Shown here one piece after another: positions 32,780 through 43,559 of a DNA stretch of 64,000 nucleotides. Every line of letters begins with the position of its first letter. Positions within the stretch are counted from its first letter, which is position 1. Made by a program: the position numbers and the translations under genes. Under the pieces are notes generated by a model. It had not been told where the DNA came from. It searched no databases and was given only the letters and a program-made list of their open reading frames with translations. This DNA comes from Armigeres subalbatus (Eukaryota > Arthropoda > Insecta > Diptera > Culicidae). The DNA lies in assembly GCF_024139115.2 (NCBI RefSeq), contig NC_085141.1, positions 43,397,065-43,461,064 of the forward strand, written 5' to 3'.

Positions 32780-33802
32780 TTCATGTTTTACTTTGGTTAT
32801 TTTGAAAATATATAAAAAGTATGTAGGGGAGACTGGGTAGACTTGATCCCCTTTTTTGATTTCCGATGTATCACAGCCAAAAATAAATAAACGTACGCGA
32901 TTTCCCACAGACTCTCTAAGAAATATAGCATTTAACTTTACTGATGTATGAAATTCCTTAAATTATTGTTGTTATTGATACACAATCGATTTTTTGGAGT
33001 GCTGTCAAAAATCGACTTTGAAAATATTCCCTCTCCAAGAACTTGCTTTGATAAAATTAGAAAGGTGCCCTCAGATTTTTAAATATTTTCCCTTCAAAAT
33101 ACGCGGAATTATCGAATTGCTATGCATATACACGAACGATTTTTGTTATTGAATTCGTCAGCACATGCAATTTTAAAATTTGGGGAGACTTGATCCCCTT
33201 CCTATGAGATCTACGCAATAAATCATTTTTTCCTGCCAACCCTTCATCAAATCCGTCAAATCTACAAAAAATTAGAAGCCTAAGAACAGATTTATATTTT
33301 TTTGATTTTTTTCGCCAAATTTTTGTATGGGTGACTAACGGGGGATCAAGTCTCCCCATATTGAGGCAATAACTTCAAATCCAAATATCCTAAAACTTTT
33401 ATGGAATGTTGACATTTTCATCAGTACAGATCAATAAACATATTTATGGCTTGTTGCTGAGAAAATAACGAAAGACTTTGGTCATTGTTATGAAAAGTTG
33501 TTCAAATTTTGCGTGGCGAATAAAAAAATCGTTAGGAAGGTCAAAAAATACAAACCGCCCTGCAGAATAAATAAGGTTGTCAATCCAAAAAATAAATCAC
33601 CACATAAAGGTCATTTGTCTAGAGGATCTATACTAAAAAATACGCAAGAACAAAACTACTTTAGTTCTCGATAAAACAGGGGGTGATCAAGTTTCCCCGG
33701 GGATCAAGTCTATCCACCTTCCCCTACCGAATATTTTCTGGCCCGCCATCAATTTGCCATTCTGAAAATTGGCCCCATGGCTTGAAAAGGTTGGGCAGGC
33801 CT
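32780..33802 (-). mobile_element. hAT-like end, split by a MITE
   Basis: On the minus strand it starts CAGGCCTGCCCAACCTTTTC at 33802 and follows the copy at 1468-1600 to AATATTCGGTA (33726). Then it is interrupted, and it resumes at 32825 with CATACTTTTTATAT-like sequence that continues the same alignment to about 32780. The interruption is the element at 32824-33726. Confidence 0.65.
32824..33726. mobile_element. About 900-bp TA-flanked MITE (GGGGAGAC ends)
   Basis: Inverted ends of about 26 bp (GGGGAGACTGGGTAGACTTG at 32826; complement ending at 33724) sit inside TA dinucleotides (32824-32825, 33725-33726), as expected for Tc1/mariner-type insertion. The terminal motif GGGGAGACTTGATCCCC recurs inside as a second inverted pair (33182-33198 and 33342-33358). 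No transposase is encoded; longest internal frames are under 80 codons. The uninterrupted paralogue at 1468-1600 confirms the insertion point. Confidence 0.8.
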
Positions 33803-33805
33803 GTC

Positions 33806-34140
33806 AGTCGAGTCAAGTCCGAGACACCGAAGACTGCCCCACAGTTGAGGCCGAAACACCGGTCTAGGATGTTTTCGGGTTGGAAACTTTCTCGACACCC
33901 TGGGCATAGTGTATCCATCGTAGTTGCCACAGAAGATACATACTCATGCAATGGCGGGCATAGAAAAGCTTTCAAATAATTAATAGAATAATTAAAGTTG
34001 AAAAGCAGGCCAAGTTTCAGTTGGGATGTAGAGTTATAGAAGAAGAAGAAGAAGAGAAGAAGAAGAAGAACAAGAAAAAAGAAGAAGAAGATTAAACTCG
34101 TCTTAGACAGACATACAGTTGAAGACATTCCACTAAAAGA
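33806..34140 (+). mobile_element. Penelope end enclosing a SINE-like segment
   Basis: The outer parts match the right terminal arm of the Penelope-like elements. GTCGAGTCAAGT, GAGACACCGAAGAC and GTTGAGGCCGAAA lie at about 33808-33852, and AAACTCGTCTTAGAC then GACATTCCACTAAAAGAG at about 34095-34140. Between them lies a SINE-like body (CCGGTCTAGG, TTTCGGGTTGGAAA, CCCTGGGCATA) related to the middle of the Feilai-like SINEs, ending in a 50-bp GAA-rich tail (about 34038-34090). The tRNA head of the SINE is absent. Confidence 0.6.
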
Positions 34141-34397
34141 GATTTTTCTGAAGTATTGAAACAATCTCACCAAATTAATCCAATTCCAGATAAATGATCT
34201 TTTTGCGGGCAGCAGGGACTATGTCCAAGGGCTTGACGATCCCTCCTTAGGCCATCTGCGAGTTGTGGGGCTTGCCTAGGATGTGGTGGGGTTTGACAGT
34301 GTGCCCTGTTAAAATCCTATAAAAAGCTGCATGTATCCACAAGTAGGCCTTACCAAAGCTACCGTGTGCCGCTCAAGGCGCACAAGCCCAAGTCCTG

Positions 34398-35590
34398 GTG
34401 TTAGGTGGGATGCTAAACAGCCCTGACGCAACGACAGGAGGTTTGCGCAGGCCCAAAAAGCCGCCTGGAAAACCAATAATTACGAACAATATAAGAGACA
34501 ATGCGACTCGATATAATCGGCAAAGACCTAGGCGACGAATAAAGGATCACGATTGGAAGCTTGGAACATGGAACTGCAAGTCGCTAGGTATCGCAGGTTG
34601 CGAAAGGATGATCTACGATGAATTACATCCCCGCAACTTCGACGTCGTGGCGCTGCAGGAGATTTGCTGGACAGGACAGAAAGTGTGGAAAGTGGGCATC
34701 GAGCGGCTACATTCTACCAAAGCTGTGGCACCACTAACGAGCTGGGAACCGGCTTCATAGTGCTGGGTAAGATGCGCCATCGCGTGATTGGGTGGCAGCC
34801 AATCAACGCAAGGATGTGCAAGCTGAGGATTAAAGGCCGTTTCTTCAACTATAGCATCATCAACGTGCACTGCCCACACGAAGGAAGACCCGGCGACGAG
34901 AAAAAAGCGTTCTACGCACAGCTGGAGCAGACATACGATGGATGCCCACTGCGGGACGTCAATATCGTCATCGGTGTCATGAACGCACAGGTAGGAAGGG
35001 AGCACACCGTATTGAATGACAACGGCCAACGATGCATAAACTTCGCAGCCTCCCGTGGAATGGTAGTCCGAAGCTAGGGTCCGAAGCACCTTTTTTCCCC
35101 GCAAAAATATCCACAAGGCCACATGGAGATCACCTAACCAAGAAACGGGAAACCAATCGACCACGTTCTAATCGACGGTAAATTCTTCTCTGACATCACG
35201 AACGTACGCACTTACCGCAGTGCGAATATTGAATCCGACTACTACCTCGTTGCAGTATGCCTGCGCTCAAAACTCTCGACGGTGTACAACACGCGTCGAA
35301 GTCGGACGCCGCGGCTTAACATTGGGCGGCTACAAGACGGTAGATTAGCCCAAGAATACGCGCAGCAGCTGGAAGTGGCACTCCCAACGGAAGAGCAGCT
35401 AGGCGCAGTGTCTCTTAAAGATGGCTGGAGAGATATTCGATCCGCCATTGGTAGCACCGCAACCGCTACACTTGGCACGGTGCCCCCGGATCAGAGAAAC
35501 GACTGGTATGACGGCGAATGTGAGCAGTTATTAGAAGAGAAGAATGCAGCATTGCTGCAACACCGCACGAGGGCGAAAGAGGCACGATAA
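34398..35590 (+). pseudogene. LINE copy A endonuclease region
   Basis: Fragments in order are KLGTWNCKSLG (start of the apurinic-type endonuclease), NFDVVALQEICWTGQK with the catalytic-type Glu, INARMCKLRIKGRFFNYSII, a decayed VMNAQVGRE box (normally GDMNAQVGR), and an ENQIDHVLI-like piece read in another frame. After that come TRRSRTPRLNIGRL and RNDWYDGECEQLLEEKN, a region of unknown function shared with copy B. In active elements this enzyme nicks the target DNA. At least three frameshifts are visible, so the protein is not made. Confidence 0.8.
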
Positions 35591-36049
35591 AAATGGGCGC
35601 GGAACAGATTAAACTCGATTTTCCGGAGGAAAGGAAAAAGAAGGCCGGCTGAAGAACAACTTGGGGCTGACCAAGTACCAGGAGAACTATTTAAACACGG
35701 TGGTGAGGCACTGGCTAGAGCACTGCACTGGGCCATTACCAAGATTTGGGAGGAGGAAGTTTTGCGCAGGAGGGGATGGAAGGTGTCGTGTGTCCCATCT
35801 ACAAAAAGGGCGATAAGCTGGATTGTAGCAACTACCGCGCAATCACATTGCTGAACGCCGCCTACAAGGTACTCTCCCAAATTTTATGCCGTCGACTAGC
35901 ACCAATTGTAAGGGAGTTTGTGGGGCAGTACAAGGCGGGTTTTATGGGCGAACGCTCCACCGCGGACCAGGTGTTTGCCATTCACAGTACTGCAGAAATG
36001 CCGCGAATACAACGTGCCCACACATCATCTATTCATCGAATGCACGAAA

Positions 36050-36150
36050 GAGCTGAGCAGAATGGATACGTTTGGGTGCGTTTTGACAGTTTTTCCATGG
36101 GAAAACTGTCAAAACGCACGCAAACGTATCCATTCTGCTCCGCTCTGAAC
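36050..36150. mobile_element. 101-bp palindromic mini-element
   Basis: A near-perfect palindrome centred on the CCATGG at 36095-36100, with arms of about 50 bp, only a few mismatches and no loop. It interrupts the sequence ATGCACGAAAACGGATTT that is continuous in copy B. The inner core (CGTTTGCGTGCGTTTTGACA and its complement) is shared with 42234-42329. The outer arms differ between the copies. Confidence 0.75.
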
Positions 36151-36378
36151 ACGGATTTCCGGATAAAGTGACACGGTTGATCAAAGTGACTATGGATTCG
36201 AGTTTCAGGGGCGTTCTCGAGTCCCTTCGAAACCCGCAGAGGGTTACGGCAAGGTGATTGTCTTTCGTGTCTGCTATTCAACATAGCTTTGGAAGGGGTA
36301 ATACGAAGAGCAGGCATTAACACGAGTGGTACAATTTTCAATAAGTCCATCCAGCTATTTGGCTTCGCCGACGACGCC

Positions 36379-36755
36379 AGTGAGCCCAAGTACACAAATT
36401 CTTCTAACACCTCGATTTCGTCACCAACTATGTAAACTCGCGGTGGATGGCTCACATTTCCTTCTCTTGAGCCTCTTCATATCATGTACTTTGTCTTCGA
36501 CGTGTTGATGACTAGTCCGATCCGCTTGGCTTCCCTCTTCAGTTATCATGGCACGTAACTTTGAGAAGATGGAGGAAGCCTACATCAGACTGAAGAGGGA
36601 AGCCAAGCGGATCGGACTAGTCATCAACACGTCGAAGACGAAGTACATGATATGAAGAGGTTCAAGAGAAGACAATGTGAGCCATCCACCGCGAGTTTAC
36701 ATAGGTGGTGACGAAATCGAGGTGGTAGAAGAATTTGTGTACTTGGGCTCACTGG
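36379..36755. repeat. 163-bp inverted duplication inside LINE copy A
   Basis: The segment 36379-36541 is the reverse complement of 36591-36755, which is the normal downstream coding sequence. About 50 bp (TTATCATGGCACG to CATCAGA) lie between. In copy B the FADD codons run straight into ATTGATATCATGGCACG, so the left arm is an extra, inverted copy placed within the FADD-box region. Confidence 0.85.
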
Positions 36756-37344
36756 TGACTGCTGAAAATGATACCAGCAGAGAAATTCGGAGACGCATAG
36801 TGGCTGGAAATCGTACGAGACGCTCCGATCGAATAGAGTTCGCCGCCGTACCAAACTGACTATCTACAAAACGCTTATAAGACCGGTAGTTCTCTACGGA
36901 CACGAGACCTGGACGATGCTCGTGGAGGACCAACGCGCACTGGGAGTTTTCGAAAGGAAAGTGTTGCGTACCATCTATGGTGGGTTGCAGATGGCGGACG
37001 GTACGTGGAGGAGGCGAATGAACCACGAGTTGCATCAGCTGTTGGGAGAACCATCCATCGTTCACACCGCGAAAATCGGAAAACTATGGTGGGCCGGGCA
37101 CGTAGCCAGAATGTCGGACAGTAATTCGGTGAAAATGGTTCTCGACAACGATCTGACGGGAACAAGAAGGCGAGGTGCACAGCGGGCAAGGTGGATCGAT
37201 CAGATGACTTGCGGACCCTCCGTAGACTGCGTGGTTGGCGACGTGTAGCCATGGACCGAGCCGAATGGAGAAGACTCTTATATACCGCACAGGCCACTTC
37301 GGCCTTAGTCTGAATAAATAAATAAATAATTGATAAATGATCTT

Positions 37345-37716
37345 AGGAAGCGAATATTACTTCTAGTGTCCAAAAACAATTCATTCCACCCTTCCAGAGC
37401 TATTCTGAGCAATTCGTTATTTATCCAATTAGGAATACACTTTATTAAAGGTCACCAAACGCGTAAATTTCATACTTCACACTTAAACTTTTTCTCCTAG
37501 TACATATGCAAAATATAGACATCAGCCGAATCTGATTCTTGCGGGAACGAAGAAAAACGTGACAGAAAATTCAAAAGCAACCATCCAAGGGCATGGCTTG
37601 CTGCGATCGCATCGGCAAGCTTTACATCTGGTCGGGGTTCATCCAAAACGCACCAAGCGCCAACGAAAAAATACCGATTTTTCGTTTAGCAGATTTAATT
37701 GATCGTAAATCGTATC
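37345..37716. other. Spacer between the inverted LINE copies
   Basis: About 370 bp with no gene. At 37627-37665 lies a short segment (GGTCGGGGTTCATCCAAAAC) that recurs inverted at about 41120-41165 on the far side of copy B. Confidence 0.5.
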
Positions 37717-37737
37717 GGATATCTTATTTATTTATCA

Positions 37738-39373
37738 TCAGACTAAGGCCGGAGTGGCCTGTGCTGCACATAAAAGACTTCTCCATTCAGCTCGGTTCAT
37801 GGCTGCACTTCGCCAACCACGCAGTCTGCGGAGGGTCCGCAAGTCGTCCTCCACCTGATCGATCCACCTTGCCCGCTGTGCACCTCGCCTTCTTGTTCCC
37901 GTCGGATCGTTGTCGAGAACCATTTTCACCGGATTACTGTCCGACATTCTGGCTACGTGCCCGGCCCACCGCAGTCTTCCGATTTTCGCGGTGTGAACGA
38001 TGGATAGTTCTCCCAACAGCTGATGCAACTCGTGGTTCATTCGCCTCCTCCACGTACCGTCCGCCATCTGCAACCCACCATAGATGGTACGCAACACTTT
38101 CCTTTCGAAAACTCCCAGTGCGCGTTGGTCCTCCACGAGCATCGTCCAGGTCTCGTGTCCGTAGAGAACTACCGGTCTTATAAGCGTTTTGTAGATAGTC
38201 AGTTTGGTACGGCGGCGAACTCTATTCGATCGGAGCGTCTTGCGGAGTCCAAAGTACGTACGATTTCCAGCCACTATGCGTCTCCGAATTTCTCTGCTGG
38301 TATCGTTATCGGCGGTCACCAGTGAGCCCAAGTACACGAATTCTTCAACCATCTCGATTTCGTCACCACCGATAGAAACTCGTGGTGGGTGGCTCACATT
38401 GACCTCTCTTGAGCCTCTTCCTATCATGTACTTCGTCTTCGACGTGTTGATGACTAGTCCAATCCGTTTAGCTTCGCTTTTCAGTCTGATGTAGGCTTCC
38501 TCCATCCTCTCAAAGTTACGTGCCATGATATCAATGTCGTCGGCGAAACCAAATAACTGGACGGACTTCGTGAAAATCGTACCACTCGTGTCAATCCCTG
38601 CCCTTCGTATGACTCCAAAGCGATGTTGAATAGCAGACACGAAAGACCATCACCTTGCCGTAACCCTCTACGGGTTTCGAAGGGACTCGAGAATGCCCTG
38701 AAACTCGAACTACGCACATCACCCGATCCATCGTCGCCTTGATCAACCGTATCAGTTTATCCGGAAATCCGTTTTCGTGCATTAGCTGCCATAGCTGGTC
38801 CCGATCGATTGTATCATATGCGGCTTTGAAGTCGATAAATAGATGATGTGTGGGCACGTTGTATTCGCGGCATTTCTGCAATACCTGACGTATGGCGAAC
38901 ACCTGGTCTGTAGTAGACCGTTCACCCATAAATCCCGCCTGGTACTGCCCCACGAACTCTCTTGCAATTGGTGTTAGTCGACGGCATAAAATTTGGGAGA
39001 GTACCTTGTAGGCGGCGTTCAGCAATGTGATTGCGCGGTAGTTGCTACAATCCAGCTTATCGTCCTTTTTGTAGATGGGACACACGACACCTTCCATCCA
39101 CTCCTGCGGCAGAACCTCATCCTCCCAAACCTTGGTAATCACCCAACGCAGCGCTCTAGCCAGTGCTTCACCACCGTGTTTAAACAGCTCTCCTGGTAGT
39201 TGGTCAACTCCAGGGGCTTTGTTGTTTTCAGCCGACCGATCTCCTCCTGGATTTCCTGGAGATTCGGAGCCGGAAGTCGCATGTCCTGCGCGCGTGCTCC
39301 TAGGTTCATTACCATACCGCCACCGTTGTCTGCCATATCGCCATTCAGGTGCTCTTCGTAGTGCTGCCGCCAC
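37738..39373 (-). pseudogene. LINE copy B reverse transcriptase
   Basis: Two frames (38591-39373 and 37738-38640) carry ENNKAPGVDQLPGELF, CPIYKKDDKLDCSNYRAITL, QAGFMGERSTTDQVF, LFIDFKAAYDTID (first catalytic Asp) and, after a frameshift near 38640-38700, FGFADDIDIM with both catalytic Asp. These are followed by NTSKTKYMIG and the C-terminal RTE-like tail YKTLIRPVVLYGHETW, ERKVLRTIYGG, RLRWAGHVARM and RRRGAQRARWIDQV. It joins the linker by another frame change at about 39290. All catalytic residues survive; only the frame is broken, so decay is recent. Confidence 0.85.
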
Positions 39374-40771
39374 CTTTGGATCACCTCACGCTCGTTCGTA
39401 AGAAGGTTCCCGTTTATGTCCTTACACATATCGGGCTGTGGCACGTGGCCCTTACGTGAACGGTTTAACTTCTCATAGAACTTTCGTGCGTTATTAGCGC
39501 GGTACAGTTCCTCCGTCTCTTCACGGTCTCGATCTTCCTGCTGGCGCTTTTTCCTCCGGAAAATCGAGTTTTGTCTGTTCCGCGCCCGTTTGTATCGTGC
39601 CTCGTTCGCCCTCGTGCGGTGTTGCAGCAATCTCGCCCATGCTGCATTCTTCTCCTCAACTAACTGCTCACATTCGCCGTCATACCAGTCGTTTCTCTGA
39701 TCCGGAGCCACCGTGCCTAGTGCAGCGGTTGCGGTGCTTCCAATGGCGGATCGAATATCTCTCCAGACATCTTCAAGAGACGCTGCGCCTAGCTGTTCTT
39801 CCGTTGGGAGTGCCACTTCCAGCTGCTGCGCGTAGTCTTGGGCTAGTCTACCGTCTTGTAGCCGCCCAATGTTAAGCCGCGGCGGACGACTCCGACGCGT
39901 GTTGATCACCGTCGAGAGTTTTGAGCGCAGACATACTGCGACGAGGTAGTGGTCGGATTCAATATTCGCACTGCGGTAAGTGCGTACGTTCGTGATGTCG
40001 GAGAAGAATTTACCGTCGATTAGAACGTGGTCGATTTGGTTTTCCGTTACTTGATTAGGTGATTTCCATGTGGCCTTGTGGATATTCTTACGGGGAAGAA
40101 AGTGCTTCGGACTACCATTCCGCGGGAGGCTGCAAAGTTTATGCATCGTTGGCCGTTGTCGTTCGATACGGTATGCAGACTATCCGGTCCGATGACCGGT
40201 CTATACATTTCCTCCTTCCTACCTGAGCGTTCATGTCACCGATGACGATTTTGACGTCCCGCAGTGGGCATCCATCGTATGTCTGCTCCAGCTGCGCATA
40301 GAACGCTTCTTTCTCGTCGTCGGATCTCCCTTCGTGTGGGCAGTGCACGTTGATGATGCTATAGTTGAAGAAACGGCCTTTTATCCTCAGCTTGCACATC
40401 CTTGCGTTGATTGGCTGCCACCCAATCACGCGTTGGCGCATCTTTCCCAGCACTATGAAGCCAGTTCCCAGCTCGTTGGTGGTGCCACAGCTTTGGTAGA
40501 AGGTAGCCGCTCGATGCCCGCTTTTCCACACTTTCTGTCCTGTCCAGCAGATTTCCTGCAGCGCTACGACATCGAAGTTGCGGGGATGTAATTCATCGTA
40601 GATTATCCTATCGCAACCTGCAAAGCCTAGCGACTTGCAGTTCCATGTTCCAAGCTTCCAATCGTGATCCTTTATTCGTCGCCTAGGTCTTTGCCGATTA
40701 TATCGAGTCGCATTATCTCTTATATTGTTCGTAATGATTGGTTTTCTAGGCGGCTTATTGGGCCAGCGCAA
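39139..40771 (-). pseudogene. LINE copy B endonuclease and linker
   Basis: Two overlapping frames (40139-40771 and 39139-40146) together cover the apurinic-type endonuclease. KLGTWNCKSLG, ALQEICWTGQ with the metal-site Glu, INVHCPHEG, VIGDMNAQVGR with Asp and Asn, ENQIDHVLIDGKF and ESDHYLVAV with the catalytic His are all present. Then comes a basic linker rich in Arg and Glu (KRARNRQNSIFRRKKRQQED). A small insertion and frameshifts near 40100-40200 separate the halves. The family's role is nicking target DNA to prime reverse transcription. It is close to intact but cannot be translated as one protein. Confidence 0.85.
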
Positions 40772-41032
40772 ACCTCCTGTCTCGTCGGAGGGCCGTCGTG
40801 TCAGGGCTGTTTAGCGTCCCACCTAACACCAGGACTTGGGCTTGTGCGCTTTGAGCGGCACACGGTCGCTTTGGCGGAGCCTACTTGCGGATACATGCAG
40901 CTTTTTATAGAGGTTTAACAGGGCCCACTGTCAAACCCCACCATATCCTAGGCAGGCGCCACAACTCGCAGATGGCCTGGGGAGGGATCGTCAAGCCCTT
41001 GGACATAGTCCCTGCTGCCCCTAAATAACTGA

Positions 41033-42233
41033 GGATATCCTACTGCAAATGTACATTTAAAGTGATATGAAACTATTTCCGTTGTCCTTTTACGAACAAA
41101 ATATCACAATTCAGTCAAAAAGCCGCTTGGTGCGGTTTGGCTGAACCCCGACCATCTGGATATAGCAAAAATAGGTTTTAAATTATGTAAGTCAGATGTA
41201 AAAGAAATCAAAATATAATTTCTATCTTCTATAGGAGAAGAAAACTTAAAGTAGTCTAATTTGTTTGAAACATTTTTAAGGAATTTCGAGGTAAAAGCCT
41301 CGCTAGTCACTAATCTGTGATGTACCATGCGTCTCCACACACTGTTCATGTAGAAAAGTTTATCACGTATGCGGGATACCTGATTGCAGTTCTCAAAGTA
41401 ATTGATGAAAAAAATGTTACTTAGGTCCTTTTGAAAAGTTAAGCGAGAACTCATAGGATCAAAAGCATCATCCAGAAATGGCAGCCGTCCAGCGGTCACC
41501 TGCAAGATTAAACTACGCCGCACGGCGAACCACGGACCATATTATACTATTATTCATTAATCTAAGTTTAAAGACTAAGGTCAACTCTTTACATAACGTA
41601 TATCAGATTGAACTGTACTTCTTTGTAGTTTTCTTCCCGAGCCATTCTTTTCATGCCCGCTCTTTAGAGGCCACCCGTTAATAAAGAAAATCGTTGCAAT
41701 TGGAATTTGAGCGGCATTTGCTTAACTTGACCACCTTTCCCCTATGCAACTCGTTGAAGCTCGACAAGTCTTGTGCGACTGGTACTGAGAAAATAATTCA
41801 TTATCAATATTCACAATTCACTTATAAATAACTTATCGCTTTTTTTAGATTTTTTTTTGCTGAAATTCCCCAAAACTTATCCGTTATTGCTTTGGATTAA
41901 TTTATGCTTCTTTAAACTCGAATTCCAAACCGAGCATCCTTCTCATCTTCCTCCAACCATTCCACATCGCTCAGTGTATTCAAAGGATTGCTCTTTCATT
42001 GAAATTTATATCCACCAATCGTATGTGCTGACATACTACCAGCTCCCCATTGTGTACTGGAATGTTTGTATTATTGAGATATCGATTCCCTTCTTTTCAC
42101 AGAAATAAAAATGAATCCTGAAAAAGAAATCTCAGCCACTTTGGCATAGCCGACTACGATCGGGGCAGAACTTGGCTCGTTTATCTTCTTAGCCGGCAAG
42201 CGGCGGCGCGGCGCGCGGGAGCCCCATTCATAT
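41033..42233. other. No gene assigned; one unexplained frame
   Basis: A minus-strand frame of 139 codons (41104-41523) reads without stops and contains RDKLFYMNSVWRRMVHHRLV and SRWSGFSQTAPSG. I do not recognise it. The last part (WSGFSQTAPSG) has a counterpart (WSGFIQNAPSA) at 37627-37665 on the other strand, so it is probably a repeat fragment. The rest is AT-rich and empty, with a GC-rich patch at about 42190-42220. Confidence 0.3.
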
Positions 42234-42329
42234 GGGCCAAACACAATTGGTACGTTTGCGTGCGTTTTGACAGTTTTCCCATGGGAAAACTGTCAAAACG
42301 CACGCAAACGTACCAGTTGTGTTTGGCCC
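42234..42329. mobile_element. 96-bp palindromic mini-element
   Basis: A palindrome with one mismatch over the whole 96 bp, centred near CCCATGGG (42279-42286). Its inner 58 bp are the same as in the element at 36050-36150; its outer arms (GGGCCAAACACAATTGG and complement) are different but equally well paired. No coding capacity. Confidence 0.8.
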
Positions 42330-43180
42330 AATAGTCTTCCGCAGAGGGTTGAAGGGTTCTGGTGCTTCTTTGTTGGGATTTGCTTCACAACTCGACTCAG
42401 TTCAGCTTCTTTTTTTGTGCCATGCTTATTTTCAATAATGGCTGGCTGTTTTCCGACGTGTGGTTCTGTTCGCTATTCATTGATTCTGGGATTTCCCGTT
42501 TATTTGGTCTTATTATTCCCACACCCTCGGCCGTATGATAAGCTTTACTGGCAGAAACTGAACGGCCAAAAGTGCATACGTTCTAAACTCTTTCCAATAT
42601 AATGTGTTGCTTTGAATAAAAGGACATATTGCCGTCATGGAGTGGTTCGATTCGCAGAGGATTATCCAATTCAATGTTTGTGGAGCATAGCTGACCACCC
42701 TAGTTGGAATGTTCGACCGACTACGGTTTCCGATTAGCTGGTAGGAGTTTGCACTAACTTTTGGCTTCCTTTTGTGATGAAAAGTTCCTAAGCTTTGAAC
42801 CAAGAAATGTTGCACCATAGCAGTGTCTGTCGTTGTGTGGACTTGTCATTCAGTAGTCATGCATTTTCGGTTCCATTCATATGGGATGCTTCAAGCAACA
42901 ATGCCAATAAATGGTTCACGTTTGACTTGAAGTCCAAATTCATGCAAGATAACCGAAACATTTCTAGATTTGTTCTGAAATCTAATGCAAGCTTGTAGAT
43001 GTGCCGTGCGATCTATTCTAAAATTCTGCTGTCATTAGCTAAAATGAACGATTATTGCACCGAAATGTCATGAATAAAATCAATATTAAAATGGATGATG
43101 TATCCAATGATCAAAAAGTGAAAAACGGTCAGCCAAAAATTGAAATGATTGCTAAACTGACTTTTGAATAGTTGAATTGA
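42330..43180. other. No gene seen
   Basis: Frames of up to 111 codons occur without recognisable motifs. At 43184-43215 a GGGCGTAGCCAGGATTT motif followed by a G run resembles the end of a hAT-type MITE, but no partner end is found. Confidence 0.35.
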
Positions 43181-43559
43181 CATGGGCGTAGCCAGGATTT
43201 CGAGAGGGGGGGGGGGGCAACTTTTTTGGTCTTCTAATTCGTAGTTTTATAGTAGTTTTATAAAAAACACACGAATATTAACACATGAAACCAAATCCAA
43301 ACCAAATCGAAACAATAATGATTAAAACAATAATGGATTTAAAAATGCGTGATTTATTGCTCATCAGATATTTTTAAATAAAGTGAGAAAAATATTCACG
43401 AACTTAGTATTCAGAAAGAATATAAAATCGGCTATAACAATTATTATAAAAATCCTGCATTCTTCCATAAGTTTAAGAAAACTAGAACCATACATCTGAA
43501 TTTCTAAACAAATCCTCTCTGAAATGATATTCATTATAAAATAGGCAGAAAAATCAATA

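Larger units (their letters stand above)
35620..37310 (+). pseudogene. LINE copy A reverse transcriptase region
   Basis: After a deletion of several hundred bases relative to copy B, the sequence resumes with VVCPIYKKGDKLDCSNYRAI and FMGERSTADQVF. The first catalytic palm motif (FIDFKAAYDT in copy B) is removed at the palindromic insert 36050-36150. The FADD box reads FADDA and then runs into an inverted segment (36379-36541). Downstream KTKYM, EEFVYLGSLVTAEND, RPVVLYGHETWT, ERKVLRTIYGG and WAGHVARM remain in changing frames. It is thoroughly inactivated. Confidence 0.8.
34202..37331 (+). mobile_element. LINE family L-A/B, copy A (defective)
   Basis: A 13-bp target duplication, GATAAATGATCTT, flanks it (34189-34201 and 37332-37344). 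It has a 5' leader (34208-34430), an endonuclease region, a reverse-transcriptase region and a 3' end CTTAGTCTGAATAAA with a TAAA-repeat tail. It matches copy B (37724-41032, opposite strand) throughout, but it lacks a large part of the region between endonuclease and reverse transcriptase and carries two extra palindromic inserts (36050-36150 and 36379-36541). Confidence 0.9.
37724..41032 (-). mobile_element. LINE family L-A/B, copy B (nearly complete)
   Basis: The 5' end is at about 41022 (GGGGCAGCAGGGACTATG) and the 3' end at about 37724 with a TAAA-type tail. A short candidate target duplication, GGATATC, lies at 37717-37723 and 41033-41039. All regions of the element are present in order on the minus strand, broken by about four frameshifts. 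It faces copy A tail to tail across about 390 bp. Confidence 0.85.

Noticed and set aside
41104..41523. 139-codon frame as a host gene
   Set aside because: No recognised family, and its C-terminal end matches a dispersed inverted segment, so a repeat origin is more likely.
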